Below are positions 53,722 through 64,000 of a DNA stretch of 64,000 nt, piece by piece. Origin of the DNA: Ascarosepion bandense (lineage: Eukaryota; Mollusca; Cephalopoda; Sepiida; Sepiidae); contig JBBBDQ010001942.1 of the NCBI GenBank assembly GCA_037127315.1, positions 604,001 through 668,000 on the forward strand. Reading direction: 5' to 3'. Numbering within the stretch: the first letter of the stretch is position 1; every line of letters starts with the position of its first letter. A program made the translations under genes and the position numbers. The notes beneath the pieces were generated by a model. The model was not told where the DNA came from, made no database searches, and was given only the letters and a program-made list of their open reading frames with translations.

Positions 53722-54107
53722 TAGCCAGAGACAAAATAATGGAAACACCTAGTACTATAATAGGATAATTTGGAAAATTTGATTCAACTGCCAAAAGCTT
53801 TTCTTTTTTTATATTTGTAAATTTAATATCAGTAGTATTTCATTTGTTTTTTTGCTAAAATTGCTGATTTTGACAGATATTATTTAAATAAGTTTATTAA
53901 AATCAACAGTCAGAACAGTCACCATCATCATTGAAAGAATTGGAGCTGTTTCAGCTGAAGAATGGATAAAAACAATTCAAACTTTGTACGAGTCAACCCC
54001 ATGAAGAATTCAACCTGTAATTACTGCCAAAGGTGGTTTTATCCCACACTGAAATAAAATTGGCTTGAAATTTCAAGGTGTTTCCATTATTTTGTCCACC
54101 ACCTTTA
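53722..54107 (+). mobile_element. Tc1-like transposon, internally deleted
   Basis: Inverted ends GACAAAATAATGGAAACACC and complement lie near both TA borders. The right part still encodes ERIGAVSAEEWIKTIQTLYE and, past a stop, RIQPVITAKGG, the C-terminus of Tc1/mariner transposases. The DDE catalytic domain is missing. Confidence 0.8.

Positions 54108-54109
<2 letters not shown>

Positions 54110-54153
<44 letters not shown>
54110..54153. repeat. (AC)n microsatellite
   Basis: About 22 AC repeats immediately after the Tc1-like right end. Confidence 0.95.
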
Positions 54154-54158
<5 letters not shown>

Positions 54159-54175
54159 TCTTCATTTGTAAACGA

Positions 54176-54231
54176 GTTATTACGTGACCTAGATTTCTAC
54201 CACGTGGCATCTTCAGGCAATTTGCAATAAC
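54176..54231 (-). ncRNA. Hammerhead ribozyme motif, type I (family G, copy 2)
   Basis: Minus strand: CTGAAGA (54210-54216), TGCC/GGTA stem II with an ACGT loop, GAAA (54194-54197), stem III TCTAGG, U and C (54186-54187). Stem I pairs AATAAC (54176-54181) with GTTATT (54226-54231). All core residues are present. The surrounding ~110 bp match 33358-33475. Confidence 0.65.
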
Positions 54232-54279
54232 TGATTTTCCCGTTTTTTTTTTATTTTTGTTTTTTTTAAAGAATGCTCA

Positions 54280-54306
54280 TGTATATATATATATATATAT
54301 AAATAT

Positions 54307-54398
<92 letters not shown>

Positions 54399-54413
54399 AT
54401 ATATATATATACA
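54280..54413. repeat. Long (TA)n tract
   Basis: About 130 bp of almost pure TA with a few interruptions. Confidence 0.95.
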
Positions 54414-54429
54414 AGGACATATACACATC

Positions 54430-54737
54430 AGATGGTAAGTAACCAGTAGACAGCAATTTTTTCTATGTATATCTAATAATTTAAAAAGGAATATCTCAGA
54501 TCAAGATAGAAAAAAATTTCTGGTATGCATTGTTATTTCTCACCATTTTCAGGAACATCACCTGCAGTTCTGTTACCAATTACTTGCTTGAGAGCCAATA
54601 AATGGTAAATTCCCCAAAATTCTATTTGCTTTTTTTCTGTTATTGGCAATTTAGCATACTTATCTTTAAAGTTTGTTGCTGCAGATGAGACACTGTGATA
54701 GAAATATATCTTGGCATCCTTTTTTTTATTTCTTCAA

Positions 54738-54740
<3 letters not shown>
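54430..54740. other. No gene seen
   Basis: Unassigned. Confidence 0.35.
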
Positions 54741-54769
<29 letters not shown>

Positions 54770-55143
54770 CTAGCAGTATAGCCCGTGTAATGAAAGATTT
54801 TATATATATATTATCGATTTTCTGCACTATTGTAAGAACTGCAACCTTGAAACTTCTGAATATTATTTCGTATGTCTTGTCTATGAGTGTATCAAATTTG
54901 ATTAAAATTGAACCACTCCTTCTATAACCCGATTTTTTTCAATTATTGATTTTCGATATTTATCGGAGGTACCTTGACACAAAACCTACCTAAGAACACT
55001 CGCAGACACTTATAGTACAACTGTGTAAATTTTCAAGAAAATTGGTTCAGCCATTTCGGAGTCTATAGGTAATGGATACACACACACACAGACACACACT
55101 CATACACACACAGAGACAAAGTTCCATTTAAAAATACGTTTAG

Positions 55144-55144
<1 letters not shown>
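54770..55144 (-). mobile_element. Helitron-like element, copy 4 (internally deleted)
   Basis: Both ends match copies 1 and 3 (minus-strand 5' TCTAAACGTATTTTTAAATG, 3' ...CTGCTAG before T), but about 390 bp of the middle and most of the 3' hairpin are deleted. The (TG)n tract is retained. Confidence 0.6.
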
Positions 55145-55184
<40 letters not shown>

Positions 55185-55203
55185 AGAACGTGTACAAACT
55201 ACA

Positions 55204-55265
55204 AACTACTACAAAATTGTACATTTTTTTTTGACATTGAAAGAACAATGTCTCATCAGGTAGTT
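55204..55265 (-). ncRNA. Hammerhead ribozyme motif, type I, G12 lost
   Basis: Minus strand: CTGATGA (55253-55259), stem II GACATTG/CAATGTC (seven perfect pairs), AAAA in place of GAAA (55229-55232), an AT-rich self-complementary stem III, GTA (55210-55212), and stem I GTAGTT (55204-55209) with AACTAC (55260-55265), six perfect pairs. Only G12 is missing. Confidence 0.65.
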
Positions 55266-55279
55266 AATAATGATACTAA

Positions 55280-55915
55280 TAAATGTTCTATTGAAAAAAA
55301 TTTAAAAAACACAACTCCCTTTTATTTTTGGAAATCTTTTTGTCTGAAGTAAAAATATATTAAAAATGAGGTGAAAAAAGAAAAAGGGTAGAAAAGACAA
55401 GAAAACAATATGAGAAGTCCAGAAAGAGAAAGAAAGAGGAAAGGGAAAGACAGAGGAAACACAAAGCAAAGAGGAAAACATGAGAGAAGGAACTGATAGA
55501 GCCAATGGAAACAGCTAAAAGAGAGAATTTTTAAATTTAAGCATGGAAGTGAATTGTAGACAGATATAGATATCAGTTACATGGTGTCTTGGCTCAAATC
55601 TTTATGCATTTAAAAAAAATCATATCTCTATAAAATAAAAAGGAAATAAAGAGGAAAAAGGAAAGACACAAAAAAGAAGCAGAAAGCAAAGAGGAGAACA
55701 AAAAGGAAAAAGTGAGAAAATGCACAGAGGGAAGAAAGGGGAGAGACAACAGAAATGTTTAAGAAAGAGCAATTTCAATTTTTGGCCAGAAGCAAATTGC
55801 AGACAGATACAGATATTTTTATATTTGCAGACAGATACAGATATTCTTATATTGAGCACTGTTTTAAATTAATGTTTTGAATGTTGCAATTATTTTCTTT
55901 GTTCCTATTCATTTG

Positions 55916-55974
<59 letters not shown>

Positions 55975-56120
55975 TTATGTCTACTCAAATATAAAAATCA
56001 TTTATTCAAAGAAAAGTGGCAAATGACATGCACAAATTCTTGGATAACATCCATTATACCAATCATATATTTATATATTATGCTAAACGTGTCTGTCTAA
56101 ATGAGTTATACCCATTTACA
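55280..56120. other. No gene seen; (GT)n at 55923-55972
   Basis: Purine-rich sequence with two diverged copies of a GAAAGAGGAAAGGGAAAGAC-type block (about 55420-55600 and 55640-55860), each followed by GCAGACAGATA or a related sequence. Otherwise unassigned. Confidence 0.4.
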
Positions 56121-56124
56121 ACAA

Positions 56125-56430
56125 TTTTTTTTATAATCATATCGCCCCAAGCAAGGCATTTTACTGCCACTGTTTTACCGGGGGTTATATAGGAGGAAGG
56201 TTATGAGAAAGAGTGACAGGTTATAGGGGGTGTCAGGAAGTGGATAAGAGAAGGATGAGAATACTGATGAGTGGATGGAAAAAGGAGCATGAGAGAGAGG
56301 ATGCAGGTTAGTGAGATAGGAGATGATTATTGATTTTACATTTAAATTCTTGGAGATTATAGCTGTCGGGAAAAATAGGTGGGAAGTGCGAGAAAAGAAG
56401 CTGATGGAGTAGAAGTTATCATTTGTTGAA
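56125..56430 (-). mobile_element. LINE 3' end, minus strand
   Basis: Starts at the tail (ATCGCCCCAAGCAAGGCATT), then the 3' UTR and the TTTACATTTAAATTCTTGGA coding end. Decayed and 5' truncated. Confidence 0.8.
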
Positions 56431-56564
56431 TTTTTTGATCATACAATTATTTATGTCTTAACCCTCCATCATTTTTGTTTATTCTGCCACCATATGCTTA
56501 ATATAACACCATGACATCTTCCAATGCTTAACAGCAGCAAGGAAAAATTCCAATCAGACTACGA

Positions 56565-57180
56565 GACTTTGGACTGTGTTGTTTTTATAATCAGTTGTTT
56601 TTGTACTCCCTGAAGCAGATGTGGAGGATTTTTTCAAGTATTTGTTCTCAAATGACTGGATTATTTTTTCTGCATCATCTAGGAGTGTTCTAGTCTCACA
56701 CCTATAGAGGAGGATGGATACAACCAGTAATTTGTAGAGTTTGAACTTGGTATGGAAGCTGATGTTGCTCTTCCATATCCTTTTCAGTTTGGACTCTGTT
56801 GCTGTGGCTTTGGCAACCCATGTGCAAGTTTCTGCATTTCAGGTGCCATCTTTTGACAGGGTTATCTTCCAGGTATTTGAAGGTGGACACTTCTTCCAGT
56901 ATTTCCTCCATCCATAGTTATGTTGACACTGGGGTTGCTTGTTCTATTAACTATTAATTTAGATTTCTCTGTGCTGAGTTCCATTCTGTATACAGTGGTT
57001 CTTTCAACAACTTTGTTGCTCAGGTCTTGTAGCTCACTCTTACTGCCAGCCATAAGTTCAATATAATTTGTAAAATGTAGGTTGAAAACAGGTCTACCAC
57101 CAATAGATACAAATTTTCACTGTGTTGGGCCAGAAAGTTTTTCTCGTCAGAATCTGTTTTTTGCTTTCTTCTACTTGTAA
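56565..57180 (-). mobile_element. RTE-like LINE, RT thumb/connection fragment
   Basis: The minus strand encodes IAGSKSELQDLSNKVVERTT and MELSTEKSKLIVNRTSNPSV, then EILEEVSTFKYLEDN. These follow the FADD motif in endonuclease-reverse transcriptases (leucine-rich helix, NTEKSK, VSSFKYLG). Frameshifts separate the segments. Confidence 0.7.
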
Positions 57181-57361
57181 GATGCTTCTTCCCATTTGCA
57201 GTGCAAATCTCAACGTCATCAATAAGATGAATGAAATATCATATACAGTTGTGTCAAATGAAGTAATACTTATGTTTTAATCGCAGGCTTTATTTATGTG
57301 TTCAATACTCATGTGAGATTTGGGATTTTTTAGTATTTTTCTTTTCATACATGTGTTTCAT

Positions 57362-57682
57362 TTTTTTTTTTTTTTTTTTAATCATTTCACCCCGAGCAAG
57401 GCGGAAACACCACTGATGTGCAGGGAGCTACATAAATGTAAAAAAATTAATTAGAAAAGAGTGAGGAGTACAAACTAGTTAGAAAGGAACAATAGAAAGC
57501 TGAGAAAGCAGGTGCGATGACAGATACATAGGTGGAGAGAAAGGGAAGGTTATACGGGGGTGGGGAGAGAGCTAGAGTCCAGTGGTTAGTAGATGAGTAT
57601 TGACTTTGCATTTAAATTACTGGAGGTTGTAGCCGTCAGGAAAGCAAGAATACGGGAGCGAGTTCCACAGGCGGGAAGTGTT
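57362..57682 (-). mobile_element. LINE 3' end, minus strand (well preserved)
   Basis: A poly-T run (poly(A) of the insert) is followed by TCACCCCGAGCAAGGCGGAA and the complement of the 26.8-27.1 kb copy as far as GGAGCGAGTTCCACAGGCGG, encoding the RLWNSLP motif. 5' truncated. Confidence 0.85.
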
Positions 57683-57689
57683 TTTATAA

Positions 57690-58480
57690 AGGTTTTATGA
57701 TTTTTTTTTCATACATTCATTCGTGAGCTCAAAAATAAAGCCAGTTTTATAAAGATAGCTTTTGTGTACAATACCTACAACTATAACAACATTAACATAA
57801 CATTTTTACAAGGTGTTTTACTTAAATAAAGGAGAGCCGAATAAAATGTTTTTTGATTTTTTATGAGTAAGATTAAATCTTAATCAGCATAATAATGCAG
57901 GACATTTTACATGAATATATTTTTTTACGGAAAAATCTTTTACTTTTGCTGGTTTAACTTATTCCATTGTAGGGGTTCACAAGCGAATAATAGACTGGAA
58001 AAGGGGGAACAGGATAAAAAAAGTTTGAAAAATATTGTTCTAGATACTCATCATACTACTATACTTATTTTTAATTTATTTGTTTATGTGTTATTTTTAA
58101 TGGTTACTCATATTTGAGTAGATGCTCTGTTTGTGTTATTAAACAGTGTATTTATTAATTTACATGTCCTGGCCTAAATATTTGAGAAATTTTGTTAGAA
58201 AGATATTTGTCCTCTGGCAAGATTTGAACCTGCATTCCCAAGGGAAAAACCTTCATTAGATATACTTATACATGATTTTAGAAATTGAGTATTAGAAGTC
58301 ACATTTTTTAAAAAACAAACTGAATTATACCCTTTTCATTATTTTTAAGCAAAAGTTCACTGAATTATAATATAGTACATTATTTAAGAAAAAAATGAAA
58401 TGTCATAACTCCAATATGCCTCAGATAACCACTGACATGTAGGTAGATATAAACCTACATGAATAGAAATATATACAAAT
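57690..58480. other. No gene; tRNA-like relic near 58195-58262 (minus)
   Basis: The minus strand has GCAGGTTCAAATCTTGCC, a good box B, but no convincing box A or cloverleaf. The rest is AT-rich and unassigned. Confidence 0.35.
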
Positions 58481-58493
58481 AACAATTACTATA

Positions 58494-58514
58494 TATATAT
58501 ATATATATATATAT
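58494..58514. repeat. (TA)n tract
   Basis: Short pure TA run. Confidence 0.9.
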
Positions 58515-58519
58515 GGGTA

Positions 58520-59101
58520 ACAATCTTTCTTTTCAACATGTTTTGTTAAAAATGACCAACAAGGAAGATTTTATTAATTTTTGATTTAATTTTTGTAGTA
58601 TGCTTAGATTTTTCCTTTTTGCTGGAGATAAGGAATGTAAAAATATTTCATAAATTTTACTTTTCAAGTGCTTTCAGCCACTTCACTGGCCATTTTCAAG
58701 GTTGTCATTTTTTATTGTTGCTATTTTATCCTCATGTTTTGATTGTAACATAATTTATTTTATGTTTTTGAAAAGGAGTGTTCCTTAAAATCTATCACTT
58801 GACACATGCTATTGAATATCACATGCGCATCTGTCTATTTTTTTAAAAAAACTTTCAAAACTCAATTTCCACAGTTAAATAATGTAAGGTTGATGGTAGG
58901 AGAGAGTTGTTTCATATATAGTGCCTCTCTTATAATGAAATATATACATGTGCGTGTGTGCGTATGTGAGAAGTATATACTCATTCCTTCAAAGAAAAAA
59001 TGACATACTCACCACATACAAACATGCATACATACACATGATATACATGCACTATAGTAATTTATTTAAACATTTTTTTTAAATCAACCAACATGGTCTG
59101 T
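58520..59101. other. No gene seen
   Basis: Contains on the minus strand ATGGCCAGTGAAGTGGCTGA + AAGC near 58670-58700, vaguely like the family D module; not called. Otherwise unassigned. Confidence 0.35.
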
Positions 59102-59115
59102 CTGTATAATTTTTA

Positions 59116-59419
59116 GGATGTGCATTGTGGTGCATTGGATAACGGATCGGAATGAGAAATCGAGGTTCCGAGTTCGAATTCCAGCTGAATTCATTGCATT
59201 CACTTCCATGCAAATACCCTTGGGAAAGGTATTAATCCGTCTCTTCCTTCCAGTTATGGGTTAAATAACAGGACAGATTGGGTTCTATAGCCTTGGTTGG
59301 CAACCAGTCTACCACAGAAAGCAATAGCAACCTACTGCAGGATAATCTTCTGCTCAGTCAGTCATGTCTCTTTCGAGATATGATCGCCCAAGCGTGAATC
59401 ACGTATGGCACTTAACTGA
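59116..59419 (+). mobile_element. tRNA-derived SINE, family C, full length with 14-bp target duplication
   Basis: CTGTATAATTTTTA flanks both ends (59102-59115 and 59420-59433). Head with TGGTGCATTGG (box A-like) and GTTCGAATTCC (box B-like), the conserved centre (CCCTTGGGAAAGGTATTAAT; TATGGGTTAAATAACAGGAC), and the 3' CAGTCAGTCATGTCTCTTTC hairpin region. The clean duplication shows true retrotransposition. Confidence 0.92.
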
Positions 59420-59433
59420 CTGTATAATTTTTA

Positions 59434-59690
59434 TTGCAGTTTTTCATTCCATATATAGATTGTTACACAACTGGACATTATTGGCTACAACTGAAAATTT
59501 GTTATTAATTTTATTATTTTTTTTTACTTTTTATATTATTCTGATTTGCTTATATAAAGCTAATGCAAAAAAATGGTGGTTTCTGCCTAAACTTCTGTTC
59601 TGAGAAGTTATTCCTATTTAAATTATTTAATTCAGATTATTGACTTTGTCATTGTTGTCACAATGTTTCAGCCATTATTCACATCAGCTT
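59434..59690. other. No gene seen
   Basis: Unassigned AT-rich sequence. Confidence 0.35.
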
Positions 59691-59699
59691 TCTAGCTCA

Positions 59700-59790
59700 A
59701 CACACACCTGATGAAAGCTGGAGGGTACAACAACCGAAACATTGTGATAATAACAACAAAGATGAGAATACTAATTCAAATGTAAATAAT
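59700..59790 (+). mobile_element. Family D-like 3' module
   Basis: ACCTGATGAAAGCTGGAGGG...ACAACCGAAACATTG and ACAACAAAGATGAGAATACT match the family D 3' module. This copy keeps CTGATGA and CGAAAC. Confidence 0.6.
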
Positions 59791-59794
59791 GAAA

Positions 59795-60355
59795 GTAATG
59801 ATAACTCCTTATACCAGAAATTCAGATGGATGGCTATCAGGTGATAATAACAACAAAGATGAAGATATTAACCCTAATGAAAGTAATGATAACTCTTCAT
59901 CCAAATTTTCCTTACATAAAGTAATCCCCAACATTTTAATTGTATCTAAAAGATGTTTAACTATTGAAATACAATTAAAAAATTTTCTCTAAAACAAAAT
60001 TTATAAGTATTATTGAAGATAGGTTTACGTTTACATATATTTAAAACAATCTGTCGCTTTCTGCGTCACGTAATGTAAACAATCACTTGGACGAATGCTC
60101 TCACAAAAACGTTTCTAATTTAAATTTTAAAATCATTTGTTTCTGATGAAAGGCCGAGGACGGTCTGAAATATCAAATATGATAATAGAAATAAATAAAT
60201 ACTGTCAAAAAAATACATTTTTAAACTTACAACTTTTTAGTAGTTTTTCCTATACATATTAAGACAGTATACGTGGATCATCACTATGTTATATATATAT
60301 ATGCAATGATAAAACTGGACAATTGTTCAATCTAATCTAATCATCCCTGTCAAGT
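59795..60355. other. No gene; second hammerhead-like hairpin at 60153-60175
   Basis: TTCTGATGAAAGGCCGAGGA + CGGTCTGAAAT forms AGGCCG/CGGTCT closed by AGGA, again with one extra base after CTGATGA as in family D. Otherwise unassigned. Confidence 0.35.
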
Positions 60356-61365
60356 CATAAATGATGGTCATTCTGAATGTGCATACTTTCAAATCATTTC
60401 ATGTGAATGTGGGTGTCCCTCAAGGCTCTATCCTAGGTCCTGCATTCTTCCTGATGTAGTCAGTTCCCAAGTTGGCATCTATATAGATGACAACACTATC
60501 TACCCCCATCTCAATATGAAATCTGCCAGGGCTGACAAAGTAAACCTAACTTCTGTTCTTGGAAAGGACCTCCAATCTGTGATGGATTGGGGTAAGAAAT
60601 GGCTTGTAAATTTTAATGCTTCCAAAACAAAGCTGCTCTCTTTTAACCAACATAGAGAAGCTTTCCTATTCATCAGTATGCATTATGCTAGTCTCCCTGA
60701 AAGCAATACATTGGACCTCCTCAGCTTCATTCTCTCAGCTGACCTCAAGTGGAATGAATACATCAAATCAATAGCTACATCTATCACTAACAATGTTGGG
60801 TCACTGTGTTGGGCCAAGAGATTTTTTTCATCAGAATCCATCTTGCACATTTATAAATCTACCATTTGTCCATGCATTGAATATTGTTGCCATATCTGGT
60901 CCGGTGCTCCTGATATTCATCTCAGGGTTCCTGAGAAAATCTAAAGGAGGATCTGCAATGGAATCGATCCTAATTTGACATCTCGACTTCAGTCACTTTC
61001 TCATCAACAGGATGTGGATTCATTCTATTTTTTCTACAAATATTTTCACATCTGCTCTGATGATGCCGCAACCACATGAATTTACATGTGCTACTAGATT
61101 GGTAGCTAGGTCCCACCCTTATACTGTCAAAATAGTTATGGAACTCTCTTTTGTTTTTTAGCTTCTTTGATAGCTACAATCACCAAAAGTTTAAGTCAAT
61201 TGCCACTTTCTATCGCCTTGATTCTCATCTTTCTCTTATCCTTCCTTTGACATACCCTGTACCGTGTTCTTTTTTTCTTTTTCTCTCACTGACCCCCCCA
61301 CCCATCACTCTGTGCACTAGTGACTGTACTGCCTTGCTTGAGGTAAAACAATTATAAAGAAAATG
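60355..61365 (+). mobile_element. LINE ORF2 C-terminal fragment and 3' end
   Basis: Begins near RT motif B (GVPQGSILGPAFFL-like coding), then the FYIDDN region and LGKDLQSVMDWGKKWLVNFN, SADLKWNEYIKSIATSITNN, IYKSTICPCIEYCCHIWSGA. The downstream part is frame-broken, with a diverged tail (GTGACTGTACTGCCTTGCTT). Dead copy. Confidence 0.8.
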
Positions 61366-61369
61366 AACT

Positions 61370-62342
61370 TTCTAAAAAATAGAAACTATGATCAGGAAGT
61401 GGAATGAAACCAGAGATGGCACTTATCTTGAACCCATTATAAAACTTCAGGATGAAAATTAATAAATACTGAGCACTTCAAATACCTCGGCATAATTGAT
61501 CATTTATAAGAAATTTAGTGTGGGAGATAAAGAAACTGAACATAAATTAGACTGAATCAATGAAAATAGGAACCCTAAGGATCTATACATATTTGCTATT
61601 GAGTTACATGTTTATCTATGCTATTACAATAAGACCATAAAAAATTAAATTCCAAGAAATCATCAAATTCTTACGAAACACTTACTAAATCTGCTTAGTA
61701 AACATTTCAAATGATAACTATTAAAACTTACTGAACACTTCAAATACCTCAACTATAAGAAATTTAGTATAGATGAGGAAATTGGACATAGGTAGTTCAC
61801 TATTTACTTGAGGTAATTTCACCCAATATCACAAATTGTTACAAAACTAAAACATCCAGCTGAAAATTCAAATTGTGTTTTTAAATAACTTTTTCAAATC
61901 AAGACTCCCACGTGGGTGTCATGCATAGCACCAAACCTGTTCAGAAATATCTAAACTGTCAGCTGTATACAACTGCTTTCTACAATCAATAGTTAAAAAT
62001 GGATCCATAACTGACCGTATGGTGAAAGAAAGGAAACTAAAGAAGTGCTTTCAGTTAATTTACACAGGGGCGTATGGTGCATTTTAGCAAAAGAAAATGC
62101 ATCACTGGGGGCTTAGTGACAATCATTGACATAAAAATGGCTTCATCCTGTCTTTTGCAATTTCAATCCAACTTTTTCCTCTATTTTTTTTCTTTCTTTT
62201 CAGATTTCCTTCTTGCTCATCTGTCAACCGGGTGCTGAAAATTTCTTATCCGAACTCTTTTCCCAAATTATAATTTAAGCATAAAATATCAGACATTTTG
62301 AGAAAGGTTTCTTAGTTAGATACAGAACTTTTTAGTAATATT

Positions 62343-62374
<32 letters not shown>

Positions 62375-62410
62375 TTGTAACATATAGATATATATATTTA
62401 GTAACATTCA
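61370..62410. other. No gene seen
   Basis: AT-rich. A loose direct repeat (ACTTCAAATACCTC near 61477 and 61738, with ATAAGAAATTTAGT) suggests a local duplication. Otherwise unassigned. Confidence 0.4.
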
Positions 62411-62416
62411 TTTATA

Positions 62417-62781
62417 TAGAGTGTCCATAAAGTCCGTGTGCACTTTAAAAATCTGTAACTTTATTTGTATTTATCACGGAAATAATCTGTAAAAAATATT
62501 ATAAAGTTTAATGTATCTAGTTTTAAGTATAGTTATTGAATAATTCTTTACCACAAAATTTGCAACAATTTTTAGATATAAAAAATATGAACTACAAAAT
62601 CGTATTACCCTTTGTATTGCTAAGGATGGAGGACATGTCAAAACTTAAATAAAATTTCAATAAAACCTTAAAAAATATGGATTTACTTCTTTCTAATCCT
62701 TTTTACAAATTATTTTTATTTCAAATACAAATACAGTTATAAATTGTTTAAAGTGCACACAAACTTTATGGACACCCACTA
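62417..62781. mobile_element. Mariner-like MITE
   Basis: TA borders enclose inverted repeats of about 31 bp (GTGTCCATAAAGTCCGTGTG + CACTTTAAA and the complement of TTTAAAGTGCACACAAACTT + TATGGACACCC). The ~360-bp element has no transposase frame. TA duplication and this kind of inverted end fit the Tc1/mariner superfamily. Confidence 0.8.
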
Positions 62782-62789
62782 TAGATAGC

Positions 62790-63142
62790 TAGATAGATAG
62801 ATATGGTGTTAAAGACAAAAATTATTTTATTATAATCAGCCATGCCAAATTTTAAAATAAGACACTAGACAATCAGTTTCATCCCATCTCTTCAGAACTG
62901 CAAACGGGGAAAGAATTATGAGAATAGAATATGTTATGAGTGAAATGAATGAATAGAAGTAGGAGAAAAAAAAGAAAATTTTTGATATCTGATAAAAGTC
63001 ATTGCATCTAAAGATGCTAGAGACACAGCAGAGCAAGCTCAAGCAAACACTCTCTTAGTTTACAAAGTGAGGGCCGATTATGATAAAAAATTTTGTCTTT
63101 AATAACATAATAAAATTTCGTACCATTAAAAATATATTCAAA

Positions 63143-63180
<38 letters not shown>
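62790..63180. other. No gene; (TA)n at 63146-63177
   Basis: Unassigned sequence ending in a TA tract and T run beside the large palindrome. Confidence 0.4.
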
Positions 63181-63184
<4 letters not shown>

Positions 63185-63185
<1 letters not shown>

Positions 63186-63459
63186 TTCTAAACATATACT
63201 GTTAAATATAAGAGACATTGAATGTCTATTATGTTTAACTATGAGCCATTCTAAACATCGTATTTTGGCCTTAATTTCAGTTGAAAATAAAGACAAAAAT
63301 TCTCTAACATATGTTATATATATATATAACATAATGTTGGAGAATTTTTGCCTTTATTTTCAACTGAAATTAAAGCCAAAATACGATGTTTAGAACGGCT
63401 CATAGTTAAACATAATAGATATTCATTGTCTCTTATATTTAACAGTATATGTTTAGAAA
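63185..63459. repeat. 275-bp near-perfect palindrome
   Basis: The arms (63185-63318 and 63325-63459) match across about 134 bp with roughly seven differences, mostly transitions, around a tiny TA centre. The outer ends are TTTCTAAACATATACTGTTA and complement. Transcription would give a long hairpin RNA. No coding. Confidence 0.9.
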
Positions 63460-64000
63460 ATTATCTGCTGCCTCGATACACTATATGTTCATATAGATAG
63501 GTGTGAGTTTGAGTTTGTGTGAGTTTGTGATCCTGGGTTTCACATACTTGCAATCATCAGACAAACTGATTAAATTTTTTAAAAGTTGGCTATATGTAGG
63601 GCTGCGTATATTGGTGTATTTTTGTGAAAGTGGGATGAAAATTTATCATCGTCACAGATGCAGACATATATACACATTTGTATACCCACTGACATGCGCA
63701 AAGACACACACACACACAAACTGGGGCTCACACAAACATAACTATATGTGAACCATATTGGGCTTGGCATACATATGTATATGTGTGCCGTTGCGTACAT
63801 ACATACGCATTTGGTTGGTGTATTCAAATATCTATATGAATAAGTCAGCTCTATCACTGATATTGAGCGCTTTCAAATAAGTACCATGCATATATAATAT
63901 ATAAATAATATAATATATATAACAAATTGCATATATATATATATCTTTATAATTATATACATTCACATTTCATATATTATATATATATATATATATATGT
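63460..64000. other. No gene; simple-sequence-rich end of window
   Basis: Short CA and TA tracts. Open frames are simple-sequence translations. Confidence 0.4.

Overview
The window reads as a stretch of repeat-dominated, AT-rich animal DNA, most likely from a cephalopod and probably an octopus. This is an inference. It rests on several tRNA-headed SINE families of the kind described from octopus and squid, abundant (TA)n and (CA)n microsatellites, and decayed LINE, Penelope-like, Tc1/mariner and Helitron-like elements. I find no intact protein-coding gene. The only host-like coding sequence is a frameshifted exon-like remnant at 18443-18896 (minus).

Layout. 1-9 kb: Helitron-like element, solo LTR (2170-2612, 4-bp target duplication), LINE 3' ends, SINE copies. 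9-17 kb: SINEs (including a divergent pair carrying hammerhead modules at 10903-11370), a tandem array of SINE-derived units (13440-13945), a 5S rRNA-like sequence joined to a tRNA-SINE (14345-14643), LINE remnants. 17-32 kb: LINE and Penelope-like remnants, nested local repeats, the best hammerhead-like sequence (26388-26456), a Helitron-like copy, a foldback family. 32-38 kb: TA-rich tracts, tRNA/hammerhead SINEs, large inverted repeats. 39.4-48.8 kb: a tandem triplication whose first two units carry a 148-bp minisatellite (8 versus 23 monomers) joined to a LINE-type poly(A) tail; a solo LTR is inserted only in unit 2. 49-64 kb: SINE, LINE, Tc1, mariner and microsatellite remnants, more hammerhead modules, and a 275-bp near-perfect palindrome.

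Main observation. By hand folding I find at least ten small sequences with the hammerhead ribozyme arrangement: CTGANGA, a hairpin, GAAA, a very short often palindromic stem III, UH, and a stem I closing back onto the CTGANGA. They have different primary sequences but share the same type I architecture. Two families place the motif directly downstream of a tRNA-like Pol III promoter, giving tRNA-hammerhead SINEs. Many broken copies differ from the active consensus by changes expected from CpG decay. The fold calls are visual; no covariance model or cleavage assay was run.
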